Positions 34,463 through 46,754 are shown, counted from the stretch's first letter. The stretch is 64,000 nucleotides of DNA from Adiantum capillus-veneris (GCA_014529385.2 CM043963.1:75776412-75840411); one strand, 5' to 3'. Notes: generated by a model not told the origin, from the sequence alone. A program made the numbers and translations.

Positions 34463-35238
34463 CATTTGTCGCGGCGAGGTATGTTTTATGAATCTTCTCT
34501 CTCATTTCTTCCGTTATCGTCGTTTCCGCCTTTTTGATACTAACCTCTTCTACGTGTGATCGAAATAGGTCAGAGTATTGGAAAGTTATGGTACAACGGA
34601 TACGAGAGTGTGGCACCGGCTATGTATGCCATCTTCAGAGGCTCTCCGAACCACTTTGCTCGATCGAGAGAAGGCAATTGTGGAGCAAGCAACACTCAAT
34701 ATTCAACGGCTTTGGGCAAAACATGGATTCCCTCATTGCCGATGGGCGGAGCGATACAAGGAAGAGATCTATCCATAGCCTCGTCGCATACTTGAGTGGA
34801 GAGATGTACTTTGTGCACTCTCATGATGCCATCGAGAGTGGCAAGTCTATTGATGTCCTCTCTGCAGAGTGGACAATAGAAATGACCGATAAGCAACACG
34901 TGGTGGCCTTTGTCGCAGATGGGGAGGCATCAAACAGGGCAGTAACAGCTATTGTAGAGGGCCACTATTCGCATGTGACAGTGTGCTTTTGCATGGCACA
35001 CTGCTTGAACAACCTTCTAAAAGACATTGGCAAGCTAGACTGGATCGCTTCAGTCATTGCTGATGCAGTGAAGATTATAACTTTTATCAACAATCACAAC
35101 TTGGTTCGGAGTGATTACCTCAAGAGGTCGGGCGGCAAAGTGCTTCTAAAGTATTTGAGACACCCGCTTCGCATTCAACTTTCTTCTTGTGCGTAGGCTG
35201 TTTGAATGTCAAAATTGGGTCCGATAGGTCTTCATGAG
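34463..35238 (+). pseudogene. hAT transposase part 2: DUF659-type catalytic core
   Basis: Resumes the protein interrupted at 11243 with PFVAAR. It then reads LRTTLLDREKAIVEQATL in one frame and, after a frameshift near 34730, LIADGRSDTRKRSIHSLVAYLSG, VVAFVADGEASNRA, CFCMAHCLNNLLKDIGKLDW and FINNHNLVRSDYLK. These are the DGWTD-like, D..ASN and C..HC..LL.DIG landmarks of hAT transposases, which cut and join DNA. A stop at about 34490 and the frameshift inactivate it. Element D interrupts it at 35239. Confidence 0.87.
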
Positions 35239-35598
35239 TGTTATGTCCCGCTCATAGGAGAGGAGATCTAGCCCAGACGTCGTCGGGATGGGCGTCCAGT
35301 GTCCGGGCGGATGTAGTGTGAACCCGATCAGTATGGCCGGCCATTATCATAAAAGGGAGGCCAAGGCCTCATTTCCAGTTATCGACCAAGGGTAGGAGTG
35401 CGCGAAGTCACCTTGAGGAGGTGAGGCCGGGTGGTATGGGACGCTCAGTCTTACAAGTGCACGCCTACGTCCTCGGACGCTGGCCCAACACGGGGGAGTT
35501 GCCGGATTGTGGCTATGGTTGGGTGATTCGTTCGATTCGTGTATAGGCGGTCCGTGTAGCCGGGAGATCCACTTCGTTTGTTTCATGGTATCAGAGCC
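35239..35598 (+). mobile_element. 5' LTR of D and primer-binding site
   Basis: 347-bp LTR, TGTTATGTCCCGCTC to TTTGTTTCA, followed at 35586 by TGGTATCAGAGC (initiator-Met tRNA site). It lacks about 57 bp present in the 3' LTR, mainly around 35385 and near its end. It has a TATA-like CATAAAAGGGAGG near 35350. Confidence 0.9.
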
Positions 35599-35921
35599 GG
35601 CTTGGCTATGGAATGGACCGTGTCCACACCCACGGGCTGGTTAGAGTCGGATAATCACTATTTCATGCAAGTTTTGATGAAATAACCGTTTAGTTGAATA
35701 TTTTCTTCTCATGAGCACGTTTACAGGTGAAAATTAATCCTCGGCTGCTGATTTTTGGTAAAAATCAGCATATTAGCAGGTGGAAGTGCTGAGAATTGGA
35801 GTTTTCTTATTGGTTTAGCTGATTTTTGACGAAAATTTCTTATTAAATTGCTGAATTTAGACTAAATTCAGCACACGGTAGCTCATTAATCTTTCTCTGT
35901 AACTCTCCCCTCTTCTGTGCG

Positions 35922-35975
<54 letters not shown>

Positions 35976-36503
35976 AGAAGAAGAAGAAGAAGAAGCTCTC
36001 TACGTGTCATCATGGTGGTCTCTACTTGTCATCGATGGTGGCTTTCCTCAACGCTAGAGAGAGGTGAAATCTTTAGCGCTAGAGAGAGAGAATTTTCGAC
36101 TGTAGCAGCGTGGAGTTCTTTTTAGCGCTTGCTCCTAGTTGGCGACCCCTTCGCGTGATGGCTAGAGGCAACCACACACCCAGGTGACCCCTTTCGATAT
36201 TTCCACGCGGCAGCATGCTGCCTTTGAATTCTTTCTTCGTTGGCAGCATTGCGTTGGGGTTTTTTAACTCGAGTTTTTTTTGAAGTGCTTTAATTTAAGT
36301 GCCCCATTTTAAATGGCATGGACACGTTAATTTTTTAAAGTTAAGTATGAAACCTACAACTCATTAAAAAAACTCTTACAGAGAGTGAGTTTTTGTAGAA
36401 GAACTCAGTTTTCAGCCCTCTTCTTCTCTCCCACCGCTCCTCTCTCTCACCCGCTCGCACTCCCGCGCTCCTGCCATCACCTGCTTGCCTTCGGATGCGT
36501 CGC
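35599..36503 (+). other. D leader with GA/GAA microsatellite
   Basis: No gene seen. It holds a GA tract followed by a GAA tract (about 35926-35996), then AT-rich and CT-rich sequence up to the C3 insertion point. Confidence 0.7.
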
Positions 36504-37044
36504 TGTAACAGACTTGGACACTCCAAGTCAAGAATCAACCGCGACTGCACCAAATAACCACTTCAAAACAATTCACAGATCACAATAGATTTGCACTGGC
36601 CTGGCGGAGTTCTGTGCCTAGAGATATTGGCCCCAAAGATTGTCGCCCCTTTCGGTATTTCTTTTTGTATTAATCAATCATCAAAGTACAAGAGAGCGGT
36701 TAGGGTTTCACTCTCAGACTCTGCGTCCAGATGCTCTGAGAAGTGAGGCCCTCACCACTAATTTAAAGATTACAAGGGATGCCCAAAAGAAGAGCCCCAA
36801 AAGCTTTTAAAATAAAAAGCATCAGTTCTCTCTCTCTCTCTCTTAGAGAGTCTTTTCTCTTTTTTTTATAAAAAAAAAAGCAAAATTCGCGTCGCTCATC
36901 ATTTTTAAAATTTTTATTATTTTTTTTAGCCTCCGCGATTTCCGGAAATTAGGGTTTTTGGCAGAAATTAGGGTTTGCAAGAATTTTAGGGTTTTTGGCA
37001 GAAATTAGGGTTTTTGCTATCCGCCACGTTATCACTTTGTGACA
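36504..37044 (-). mobile_element. 3' LTR of C3 (family C)
   Basis: 541 bp, antisense; plus-strand ends TGTAACAGACTTGG and CACTTTGTGACA. The region 36955-37020 holds repeated GAAATTAGGGTTTTTGGCA-type units rich in telo-box words, expanded relative to the other LTR. Conserved block at 36629. Confidence 0.9.
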
Positions 37045-37644
37045 TACCCCCCTCTTGAAAGCATTGAAATCGACCACGATTACGCCTGCAAAACCGACAA
37101 AAGCCATAAACCGTCTTAGTAGACACTGATTGTTAGTACCTACGTACTAGGAACACACATCTAGCACATGTACGAAATTGACAGTCACATCACACGACAT
37201 CACAGGACATCACCAGACATCATAGGACATCACATGACATTCAACATTCATTCGGATCTTAGACCATGATTTATCGGCAATGTAGCTAGCAATCACATCT
37301 AGGTCCAATTGGGACCTCATCGATGTCCGATTGACTAACCCCTATTGCAACCATGTCCATTCGAGATCAATCAGACCAAAATGCTGCAGTCATTTCGTCT
37401 ATCAGTTCTTGCACTCACAAGAAGTCAAGAACAAATCAGTATCATTATCAGGAATTCCATTTCATAAAGTCATTCAGCAGAATACTGTGAGCTCTCAGTA
37501 TCCCTGAAGCTCAAAGAGACATCAGTGACTTTAGTATCAAAATCGAGGCATCTGTTGACAAGGGAGCGGAGTGACTCCCCTCTTGTGCATCCCACTGCAC
37601 CAGATCTCCGGCCAAGCTGAATTCTGGGTTCTGTTTGGAGTAGA
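37045..37644 (-). other. C3 polypurine tract and 3' non-coding region
   Basis: Antisense polypurine tract AAGAGGGGGG directly after the LTR, then untranslated sequence matching C1 1444-1672 and 2900-3227. A short ACATCACA-type repeat run occurs at 37190-37240. No gene. Confidence 0.8.
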
Positions 37645-38991
37645 CTATGCTACTTTCTTCGTATCATTATGTGCCAAAATCTGTTCAGGAACAAGGATCT
37701 CCTCGTTTTCTTCCACTTTGGGTTGCTCATCAGGCTCCCCATCATCAGGCACATCACCCTTAACAGGGTTCAAGAGACTCACATGCAATGCATTATGAAT
37801 CCTCCAAGTATCTGGCAGTTTCAATCCGAAGGAGACATCATTTATCTTGTCAGTGATCTGGAAAGGTCCGTAGTATTGCATACTAAGCTTTGGAAAAAGC
37901 CTCTCCTTTCCCTTTTTCTTTTGTAGGCGTGCCTTCTCAAAAGTCAGAGCACCCAATCATCCTCCTTGAGTTTCAAGTCCCGACGATGGCGATCCGCTGC
38001 CTTTTCTGTCGTTCTTGAGACTCGTGCAAAGTCTCGCGAACCTTGGCAAAAGCCGTATCCAAAATCTCACGAATATTCATCCGCTTCAAATATCTAATCT
38101 TTCGTGCTCAGGAAGGATGGAACCTTCGCAGCAGTTTCAACAATCTCACATGGCGTCTTCCCCGTCGAAGAGTGTATCGTGTTATTGTAGGCAAATTCCA
38201 CCAAAGGTAAGTTCTTTTCCCATTGAGTCTTCTGATCCGAGATACAAGACTTCAATAAATCTAAAATCATTGAATTGGCAATCTCAAATTGCCCGTCAGT
38301 CTGCAAGTGGAATGATGACGAGAACTGCAACTGCGTGCCAATATTCTCCCAAATTGCCTTCCAAAACAAACTCATAAATCTGGGGTCTCTGTCGGAGACA
38401 ATCGCTTCAGACGTGCCATGTAATCGGAAAATCATCGTGATCATTCTGTGTAATCGGGAGATCAAAAATGAAATCCATTTCAATACTTTCCCAGGGGTGG
38501 TGGGTATGGGTAAAAGGGTGTAACAATCCCTGTGTCTTATGCTTGTCAAACTTGACCTTCTGGCATACTGTGCACAACTCTTCCATGTCCTTTTTGAGTC
38601 ACGGCCAAAAGAAGTATCTCTCTACCCCTTTCATGGTGGTAGCAATGCCGTGGTGACCCGTAAAAGGTGGACAGTGGCATTCAGTCATAACCTTATCCCT
38701 CAACGGCTGTGTAACGCACAACATAGTCTTTCTCATCAAGTAGCCTTCCCGAAGGGAGTATCCCGCTACTGTCTCTCCATCTCGTATCCGTGTGAAAATA
38801 TCTGCAAAATTTGTATCTGTGGCATACTGATCGACCATATCCTCGAAGCTCCTATGATGTATCGCGGAAATAGCCAGAACCAACGGTTTTCGAGACAAAG
38901 CATCTGCCGCCACATTCTTTTGTCCCTGCACATGGATAATCTGGAAGTGGAACTGTGACAAGATGTTTGCCCACCGCATCTGCTTTTCCAA
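37645..38991 (-). pseudogene. C3 integrase and chromodomain fragments
   Basis: 38991-38599 holds the RNase H/integrase linker (QKNVAADALSRKP) and part of the zinc domain. 38549-38094 holds EAIVSDRDPRFMSLFW, TDGQFEIANS and YNNTIHSSTGKTPCE. 37956-37645 holds YYGPFQITDKINDVSFGLKLP and the start of the chromodomain region. The core lacks about 35 residues between the first Asp region and the SDRD motif, the same deletion as in C1. Confidence 0.87.
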
Positions 38992-38994
38992 AAG

Positions 38995-39778
38995 CTACTT
39001 CTGTGACAAGAAGTAGCGCAAACTCTGATGGTGTGTAAAGATAGTAAAATCCGCTCCGAGTAGGTAATGCCGCCACTGAGTAAGAGCATGGATAACCGCC
39101 AAAAGCTCTTTCTCATAGATCTGTGCTGTCATCTCCGGCCTAGAGAACAAACGGCTCTCGTAAGCCGGGTCCATTTGCACTCCTGTTGCTGACACAATGT
39201 GTCCCAAAAAGTGTATCTCTGGTAGGAAAAATTCACTTTTCTTTGCATTAATCACTAACGTGTGATCTCGTAATGCCTGAAAGACTTGAAGCAGATGATC
39301 TCTGTGTTGTGCCTCATTCTTGGAGAAAACAATGATGTCGTCAAAGAAAGTGCCAACAAATAGCTTGTACTCTCGAAAAATCCTGTCCATCATCCGGTTA
39401 AATGTCGCAGGAGCATTGGTTAAGCCAAAAGGCATCACCAAAAACTCAAATAACCCAAAAGTCGCCCAAAAATCTGTCTTGTAGACATCTCCTGGCGCTA
39501 TCCTGATCTGATGATATCCACTCTTCAAGTCAATCCTGCTAAAGCACGAGGATCCCTGTAACCTGTCGAGGTTATCATCGATCCTAGGAATCGGAAATCT
39601 GTTCTTTGATGGTGATTTCGTTGAGAGTGCTATAATCGATGCACATTCTCCAAGATCCGTCTTTCTTCAAAACCAACAACACTGGAGAGCAATACGGTGA
39701 AGTACTATGCTGGACAAGACCCTTTTCCAAGAGGTCTTTCACTGGGTTCATAATCTTTTCATTCTGTACTCGGCTCAC
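38995..39778 (-). pseudogene. C3 reverse transcriptase fused in frame to RNase H by a deletion
   Basis: 39778-39584 has [21 protein letters not shown]. 39528-38995 has KSGYHQIRIAPGDVYKTDF, active site FFDDIIVFSKNE and FLGHIVSATGVQMDPA. It then jumps straight to YESRLFSRPEM and RNase H (YEKELLAVIHALTQWRHYLLGADF). Compared with A2, about 110 residues (RT connection and the RNase H start, including its first catalytic Asp region) are missing without loss of frame. Confidence 0.88.
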
Positions 39779-40039
39779 ACGATAAGGTGGCCGATTTGGT
39801 GGCGTGCTTTAGGTATCAGATCAATGGTTTGATCTTCAGGCCCTCTGAAAAGCAATCGGCATGAGTGTGGAGAAAAATCTTGGCGTTCTTTTGATGAGGT
39901 CAAAACATATTCAACCTTTTTCCAGCGTTCAGTTCTCTCCCAAAAGAATGATCAAGAAACTGAAGTTCATCTAGTACAATCTCTAAGCCCTTCATTTATC
40001 AAAGACGCTTTCTCGGCCCGGTAGTCAACCACGGCGTAG

Positions 40040-41828
40040 TTCTTGTGGTACCAAGGGATCCTGAGTAGAATGTCACTTGCGTGCCCTGAACACCCCTGTC
40101 ATTGCAAACAAAGTTTGCCAATGCTCGGTGTAATGGCAACATCCCGTCCGGGTGCCAGTCGAACTACCCCCGCCTGTGGCGTCAGTCTGTTGGGCATAAT
40201 TCCAAATCGAGCCGCCAATTCCAAGTGAAAAGAAGTTGGCCTTGGCTCCTTCAAAAGAGCTTCCTGATCCTTCACTTTGCCCCAAAAGCGGCAAAGTTTG
40301 TACTTTCATTCATTAGATTCGGTGCAGGTCCCACGCCATGTGGTACCAGTTCTGCTTTTCTATCTGCCTTTTCTGCCACGTTCCTCAGCTGCTCTCGAAC
40401 TCTCAGGCCTGTCGCCGTCTTTATCATTCTGTTCTTTCTGTGCCTTTTTAGGGCACTTCGCGGAGATATGTCTATGTTCCCCGCATCCAAAGCACTTCCC
40501 CTCTCTCATGAAGCGAGCTCTCTACAGGAGTAAGCTTGGTCGTGCACCCTTTTTCTCTGGGTTGCTCTTTTTCTTTCTACTTTCATTCCCAGAAGTCTGT
40601 TCGGCTCGGGCCTTATCTGTGGGGTAGGTCAAACTGCCAGAGTGAATGGCAAAGCCCCGCTTCGCATGACTCATCAACTCCTGAATAGAAGCTGACTTTT
40701 GTTCCAAGCAGTGATCTCGGATCTCTGTAGGTAGACCCAAGGCAAACCGCTCAATCTGTTCTCTGAACGAGATCTTCTTGAATGAAGAGGCGGGTAGAAA
40801 AGAGCTCCAGAATCTTTCACAACAAGCATTGATTGTATCTTTCTTGGTCATCCAAAGATGGTTCCAAGCAGCTCGTACATCTCGTTCATATTCTTGCGTC
40901 AACCAAGAAGAAATAAAAAGCTTCTTAAATTTCAGCCATTTAACTGGTGCACTCTTGTTAAAACAAGCGTGGACCACCAAGTATGAACATTCCCCTTAAG
41001 GTAAGAGGTAGCTCTCTGAATCTTGGAGTGCTCTGAATAGCGTCCTCTCGCGAAAGCAATGTCAAACTGCTGTATAAACGACAAAGCCTTCGAAGCATCT
41101 GAGTATCCTGAAAAAGTATCAAACTTGATCGAGTGGCCACCTTCCTTAAACTCTCGGACTTTCTTGCTTTTATCTTCGAGAAAGTCATACTGGTTGGCTT
41201 TGTAAAAATTCTTCTTGTTCGCATAAAACCTTCCGTCATCGAAATCTGAGCTGTTTGTAGACGAGTCCTCAGTAGAACTGTCAGTCTCTGGGCGAGATGT
41301 AGCCTTCTTTGCCTGTTTCTTGCCCTTTCCGAAGCTTTGTTTCTTGCTTCGCTTTTTACCTTTTCTGTCTTCTTCGCTCGAATCCGAGGAGCTAGAAGAA
41401 CTATCAGAAGAAGAAGAAGAAGAAGAACTGGGTAAGCCTTCAAAGTGAGCACGCTTCTTCTGTTTCTTTGCCTTGTCGAATGTCGACTGACGACCCAAAT
41501 AACCTGGAAAGTCAGTGCTTTTCTTCTGCTTTTTTGCCGTGCTTTTTGGCTTTCTTTTGCGCGTCAAAAAGCTAAGCAATCAGTGCATCAACCAGTTTCT
41601 CCAGTTCCTTCTCCGTATATTTCTTGGAGGCAGAAGGTTTCTTGAGAGCGGGTTTCGGGAGTGGTGTTGTGGTTCTCTACCACTCTGTCTGTACCTCTTC
41701 CAAAGAGGTCTGGTTCATATATTTTGCCATCTTCGAGTCCTTGGCAAAATTGAGCATCATCTTTGTTGCATCGCTGATCAACTGGCGACGCTCCGGTAGA
41801 AGAGAAATCGGCCGTGCTCTGATACCAT
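40040..41828 (-). pseudogene. C3 gag and protease start
   Basis: 41579-40932 has a Lys-rich start, a long Ser tract and acidic patch (SSSSSSSSDSSSSSSDSSEED), then the gag core IKFDTFSGYSDASKALSFIQQF and KGNVHTWWSTLV. 40980-40522 continues (FKKLFISSWLTQEY, EQIERFALGLPTEIRDHC). A zinc-knuckle remnant follows near 40500-40440, and a protease remnant (GAKANFFSLG) near 40230. The first gag codons are probably near 41780. The primer site TGGTATCAGAGC (minus) is at about 41816-41827. Confidence 0.87.
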
Positions 41829-42302
41829 TGTAACAGACTTGGACACTCCAAGTCAAGAATCAACCGCGACAGCACCAAATAACCACTTCAAAACAATTCA
41901 TAGATCACAATAGATTTGCACTGGCCCGGCGGAGTTCTATGCCTAGAGATATTGGCCCCAAAGACTGGTGCCCCTTTCGGTATTTCTTTTTGTATTAATC
42001 AATCATCAAAGTACAAGAGAGCGGTTAGGGTTTCACTCTCAGACTGTGCGTCCAGATGCTCTGAGAAGTGAGGCCCTCACCACTAATTTAAAGATTACAA
42101 GGGATGCCCAAAAGCAGAGCCCCAAAAGCTTTTAAAATAAAAAGCTTCAGCTCTCTCTCTCTCTTAGAAAGTCTTTTCTCTTTTTTTTTTATAAAAAAAA
42201 AGCAAAATTCGCGTCGCTCATCATTTTCTTTTTTTTTTTTAAGCCTCCGCGATTTTCGGAAATTAGGGTTTCTGGCAGAAATCACGTCATCACTTTGTGT
42301 CA
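41829..42302 (-). mobile_element. 5' LTR of C3
   Basis: 474 bp. Plus-strand start TGTAACAGACTTGG; the other end is CACTTTGTGTCA, with one change from the usual GTGACA. The flanks GTCGC (36499-36503) and TACGC (42303-42307) match at only three of five bases, so the target duplication is weak. Confidence 0.87.
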
Positions 42303-42404
42303 TACGCCGACGCGTAGCGCTCTTCGGAGTTTAACTTTTCGCGCCTCAAAAGTGCAGAAAAGATCAAGTTTCGCGTGAAACTTCCAGTTTTCACGGACTT
42401 CGCC

Positions 42405-43346
42405 ATGGATTCATCCAGCTTGGATGCGCAGCGTGACGACGCACTAGGTAATGTTCAAATTCCGTTCATGCATGCTCTATACACGTGGATTACAAGTACT
42501 TCTATAGCTTCGACCAACGTGTTAGTGCTCCGGAAAATGCGAACGTTCAGACGAACTTTCCCGTGGCCTCTCTTGTAGGGGCCGGGCAGGGGTTTAATTC
42601 TCGGCTTATTGCTCTGGAAAATACGGCTCAGTCCGACGACTCCGCGTATTTCCAAGGTGAAACCTATCTCCAGCAATTGCGTACGTAGGTCGTTGCTTTC
42701 GGGCGTTCACAGGGTAGTCCAACTTCCACAATTTCGTACAAAACTACAAATTTCTCAAGGGAGGAGAAGGAATATACGGAACTGGTCGTAAATGATTGGT
42801 TTCACCAGTGGACCACGTATTTTGATCTCCTTGGGGAGCATGATGAACGGAGGATTCAGATAGTTCCTCTTTATTTGCGCAGCAAATAAAGAGGAACTAT
42901 TTGCGCAAATAAAGAGGAACTATTCAGATAGTTACTCTTTATTTGCGCAGCAAGGTGCTTACCTGGTGGCGTGATATAACTGAGAAGCCTACGACGTGGG
43001 CTGACTTTTGTGTGAAGTTTTCAAAAAAGATTTCGCCAAAATGGATCCTTTGAAAGCTTACGCCAAATTGCAAAGTCTTTCGATGAAAGCTCTGTCTTTT
43101 GATAAGTACACAGTGGCTTTCAAAGAAGCGCTCACCTTTTGCAAGGTGGATTCCACGCACGCTGTGCACATATACCTGCTGGGATTACATAAAGATTACC
43201 GTTGGGCCTTAATTAAGGACAAAGCCTCGATTGACATCGAGGATGCAGTGGCAAAGGCAAGGACATTCCATTTGATAAATGGAGCGGATTATGAGAAGAA
43301 AAGAACTTCAGATCATCAATCCGGCGAGGGTGCTTCGAGGAAGTGA
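42405..43346 (+). pseudogene. D gag
   Basis: Starts MDSSSLDAQRDDALGNVQ, then shifts frames. The clearest later piece (43008-43346) reads FKKDFAKMDPLKAYAKLQSLSMK, VDSTHAVHIYLLGLHKDY and KARTFHLINGADYEKK, a gag C-domain. The middle is damaged by the hairpin-like triplication at 42858-42950, where LYLR-type codons are repeated. Confidence 0.75.
42858..42952. repeat. Quasi-palindromic triplication in D gag
   Basis: The word ATAGTTCCTCTTTATTTGCG appears forward, then twice as its reverse complement (CGCAAATAAAGAGGAACTAT type), then forward again with one change. This is the pattern left by a polymerase template switch at a hairpin. Confidence 0.9.
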
Positions 43347-43399
43347 CCTCGAAGCGACCCCGATTCCGGCAAAAGTCCAAATCACCGTCGAGACTTTCT

Positions 43400-44580
43400 C
43401 AGGAGAAGAAGAAAGCCAAAAAGTGCTTCAATTGCTGATGCAGTGAAGAAGGGGGCTTCCTTTGGATGTGGCAGCAGACAGGTCATCAAATCAAGGAGTG
43501 CCCTAAGAAAAAGACAAAGAAACCGCAAGGTCATCCTTCGGTTCAGATTCACGAGATGTCAGGTAACTCTGATGTCATTCAAGTTGAAATCCATCATTTA
43601 GCGCACAATTCATGCACAAATTGTACTTTTAGCACCAAAGTGTTTGATAAGCACGATCTTCTCTATTTTCTCGAGAAGATCAATGGTCATGACGTGACCG
43701 TACTCCTTGATAATGGAAGCTCACACAATTTTGTGGATGCAAAATTGGTGCAGAAACTGAGCCTGCAGACGTGGGACATGACCATGAGTATCACGTGAAG
43801 ATGGCTTGTGGCGAGGATACGGATGTATGGAATCAGACGGTTCCAAATTTGTTGCTCGAGCCAGCTGATTACAAAGAGAACCTGGATTTCCACATCATGT
43901 GCCTGGATAGAGCAGATGTTATTTTAGGAATTCCATGGTTTTATGATAAACAATACTCATTGTATATTGATTATATACATCACGCTCTTGTTTAAGCAGG
44001 ACATGCCTTATGTATCTGTTTCACTTTGTAATCAGATCTTTGTAAAGAATGGTTTTGCAATACCAATTGTTACTGCTTTGGAAATGTATAAGGATACAAA
44101 GTCTTCTGATGTTGACTTTTATCAATGTGTACCATCTGCTTGGTTTGATTCATTAGTGCTTGGTACTTCTGTCACTGAATTTTGAAAAAATGTTTCATGT
44201 TCTTCTGTTGAGCTTGGGGTTTCTGATGAATCCAACCCTATCCGAGAAATCATGACTGATTTCAAGGATGTTTTTCCTGATGATCTACCTCCTGGCTTGC
44301 CGCCTTTGAGAGGAGTAGATCATGGCATTGAGTTGGTGGCTGGTAGTCAACCCTTCTCAAAGAAACCCTATCGGTTTAGTAAAACAGAGGAGGACGAGAT
44401 TTAGTGGCAACCGAATGATTATCGCGACAGGGGTTCTGTTCGGCCAAGTAAATCCCCGTGGGGAGCGCCAGTGTTACTTTCTCGAAAGAAGGATAACACT
44501 ATGCGCTTCTGCGTGGATTACAAGGGGTTGAATAAGCTCACTATCAAGAACAAGTATCCGCTCCCGCGTATGGATGATCT
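43400..44580 (+). pseudogene. D nucleocapsid, protease and RT start
   Basis: Zinc-knuckle remnant QTGHQIKECPKKK (43470-43520). Protease VTVLLDNGSSHNFVDAKLVQ (43570-43800, active-site DNG) and its C-half LDRADVILGIPWFYDKQ (43771-43995). RT lead-in DFKDVFPDDLPPGLPPLRGVDH and [44 protein letters not shown] stop at about 44403 and frameshifts break it. It ends at the inversion breakpoint (about 44581). Confidence 0.87.
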
Positions 44581-46754
44581 GAGTGACCAAGAATGGACCA
44601 TAATATCTAGTTGAAAGCTTATAATGCTTTCCCGTTCGCATAGTCTTGGAATCCTTGGGTATCTTCAATTAGACCCATTGTCCCACATCTAGAGTCCTTG
44701 GAGATCTCTTTTGATTAATATAAGTACTGACTCGATCTCGAGCCGTTCTTATACTATCCTTAGCCAATTCAAGCATTTCTTGCATGTCATACAAATAATC
44801 ACGAGTTTAGCATTCCTTGACTTTTTTTAAGCCAACAATAATTGGGGATTTAGGCTCAAATCCATACATCAGCATGAATGGGCTAAATCCAGTAGCAGAA
44901 TGCTTGCTACTATTATAGGCAAATTTTAATTGTGGAGGATACCATTCCCAATCAGACTGCATGTGAGAGACAGAGGCTCTCAACATGTTCTGTAGCGTCT
45001 GATTCATCCTCTCAGCTTGTCTGTCGGACTCAGGATGGTCAGAAGGTGACATACTCAACTTCATCTGAAGATGAGCAAACACATCTCGCCAAAATCGCCC
45101 AGTGAATTTAGTATCTCGAATTCTGACGATATCCTCTAGCAGACCGTACAGCTCATAAAGCTGATCAACAAGTAAAACCGCCAACTCATGGCTTTTTATT
45201 GTCGACTTCGTTGGAATAAATTTCGCCATTTTTGTAAGTCTATCGACCACAACCCATATGGCGTCATTGCCCCAACTAGTATTTGGCAAACCAACGATGA
45301 AGTCCATGGAACATAGCAGGCCAGCTTTCTTAAGGCGCTCTGTCTTATTGACCTGATACTGAGCGCATCTCATCACATAGCTCTCTATGTAAGAGCGTAT
45401 CCTTGGCCAATAGAAATATCGCTTGACCAAAGCTAAAGTTCTCTACATGCCTGGGTGCCCAGTGCTAGGAACATCGTGGCATTCACACAAAATCCTTTGT
45501 CGAACCTCATCCATTTTTGGCAGGCAGACTTTTCCATTTCTGAACAATAGTCCACCTCTAATGAAATATTGTCACCCAAGCCTGTACGCGAGTCATGCCC
45601 CGCTTCGACCTCGTTCCATATCTTGCCAAAATAGCTATCGGAATGACATAGCCTCGGAGAGAGAGATAGAGATCCGTCGAGATTTCAGCCATAGACAAGG
45701 CATTAACCTCAGAAATCCTGCTAAGTGCGTCGACAACTCGATTGTTGGATCCTTCTCTATAACGGATCTCAAAGTCAAACTCTTGCATAAGCTCAACCTA
45801 TCTAGCCTTCCGGCCTCTGAGATCACCCTGATCACAGACATAGCGCAAGGAGTGATGATCTGTCCATGCAACAAATGTAGAGCCATACAAGTAGTGTCGC
45901 CATTTCCTCAAGGCGTGAACTACGCTGTAAAGCTCCTTCTCATACGTTGGATAACGCATCTCAGCGTCAAAAAGTTTCTTACTTTCAAACGCAACAAGAC
46001 GTCCATCCTAGTAAAATGCCGCACCAATGGCATAATCACTAGCTCCGTTTCAACCACAAACGGTTTGCTAGGATCCACAATGTGCAATATTGGTGCAGTA
46101 GTCACCAAGTGCTTTAGTGTCCGAAAGCTCTCGTCGAGACGCTCATTCCAAACAACAGGTGGGTTACCTTTACGGTGAGGACCCAAAGTCTTCGGCCCTT
46201 TTGTCCCTCTTTTTAAAAGTTGCGTAAGCGGAGCAGCAACTTTAGAGTAATCCTTGATAAATTTGTGAAAAAACCCTGTAAAGCCTAAAAAAGACTTTAC
46301 TTGGCGCACATTCTTGAGAATGGGCCAATTTCGCACTTTATCCAACTTTTCGGGGCCAACGCGAATTCTATTGCGAGTAATGATGTGATCCAATAACAGA
46401 CGCTCTTTCTTGAAGAATTCACACTTGGAAGCCTTAGCATAAAGCTTCTCAGTTCTCAGTACTTCGAGAATAACGCGTATATGCGCCAAGTGCTCATACA
46501 AACTTCGGCTGTAGATCGAGATGTCATCAAGAAATACAACAACGAAGTTGCCTAGAAATGATCTTAGTAGATCATTCATCATTTGCTGAAACGTAGATGG
46601 AGCATTGGTCAAACCAAAAGGCAAGAGCAAAAACTCATAGTGACCATAGCGCGTATGGAAACCTATCTTAGCAATATCTTCCAGTTTGATCTGTATCTGA
46701 TGATAGCCTGATCGCAGGTCTATCTTCGTAAAATACAGTGCTTCATGGAGCCGA
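44581..46754 (-). pseudogene. D pol block (RT, RNase H, integrase) inverted within the element
   Basis: Read on the minus strand: 46759-45920 RT (NRLHEALYFTKIDLRSGYHQ, active site VVFLDDISIYS, VKSFLGFTGFFHKFI); 45788-45558 RNase H end (FEIRYREGSNNRVVDALSR); 45430-44807 integrase (RYFYWPRIRSYIESYV, MDFIVGLPNTSWGNDAIW, RIRDTKFTGRFW, ERMNQTLQNML); then [13 protein letters not shown] at the end. These fill exactly the gap between PRMDDL (44580, plus) and KKIGQVAYKLALP (46760, plus), so the block is an inversion, not a separate element. Confidence 0.88.

Noticed and set aside
35586-35600. Initiator-Met tRNA gene suggested by TGGTATCAGAGC
   Set aside because: Only the primer-binding complement is present at LTR borders. 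No tRNA cloverleaf.
37190-37240. CRISPR-like spaced repeats (ACATCACA units)
   Set aside because: Short irregular repeats in retroelement untranslated sequence. No repeat-spacer regularity and a plant context.
44581-46754. A separate antisense gypsy element inside D
   Set aside because: It has no LTRs or TSD and supplies exactly the pol domains missing from D, with matching codons at both breakpoints.
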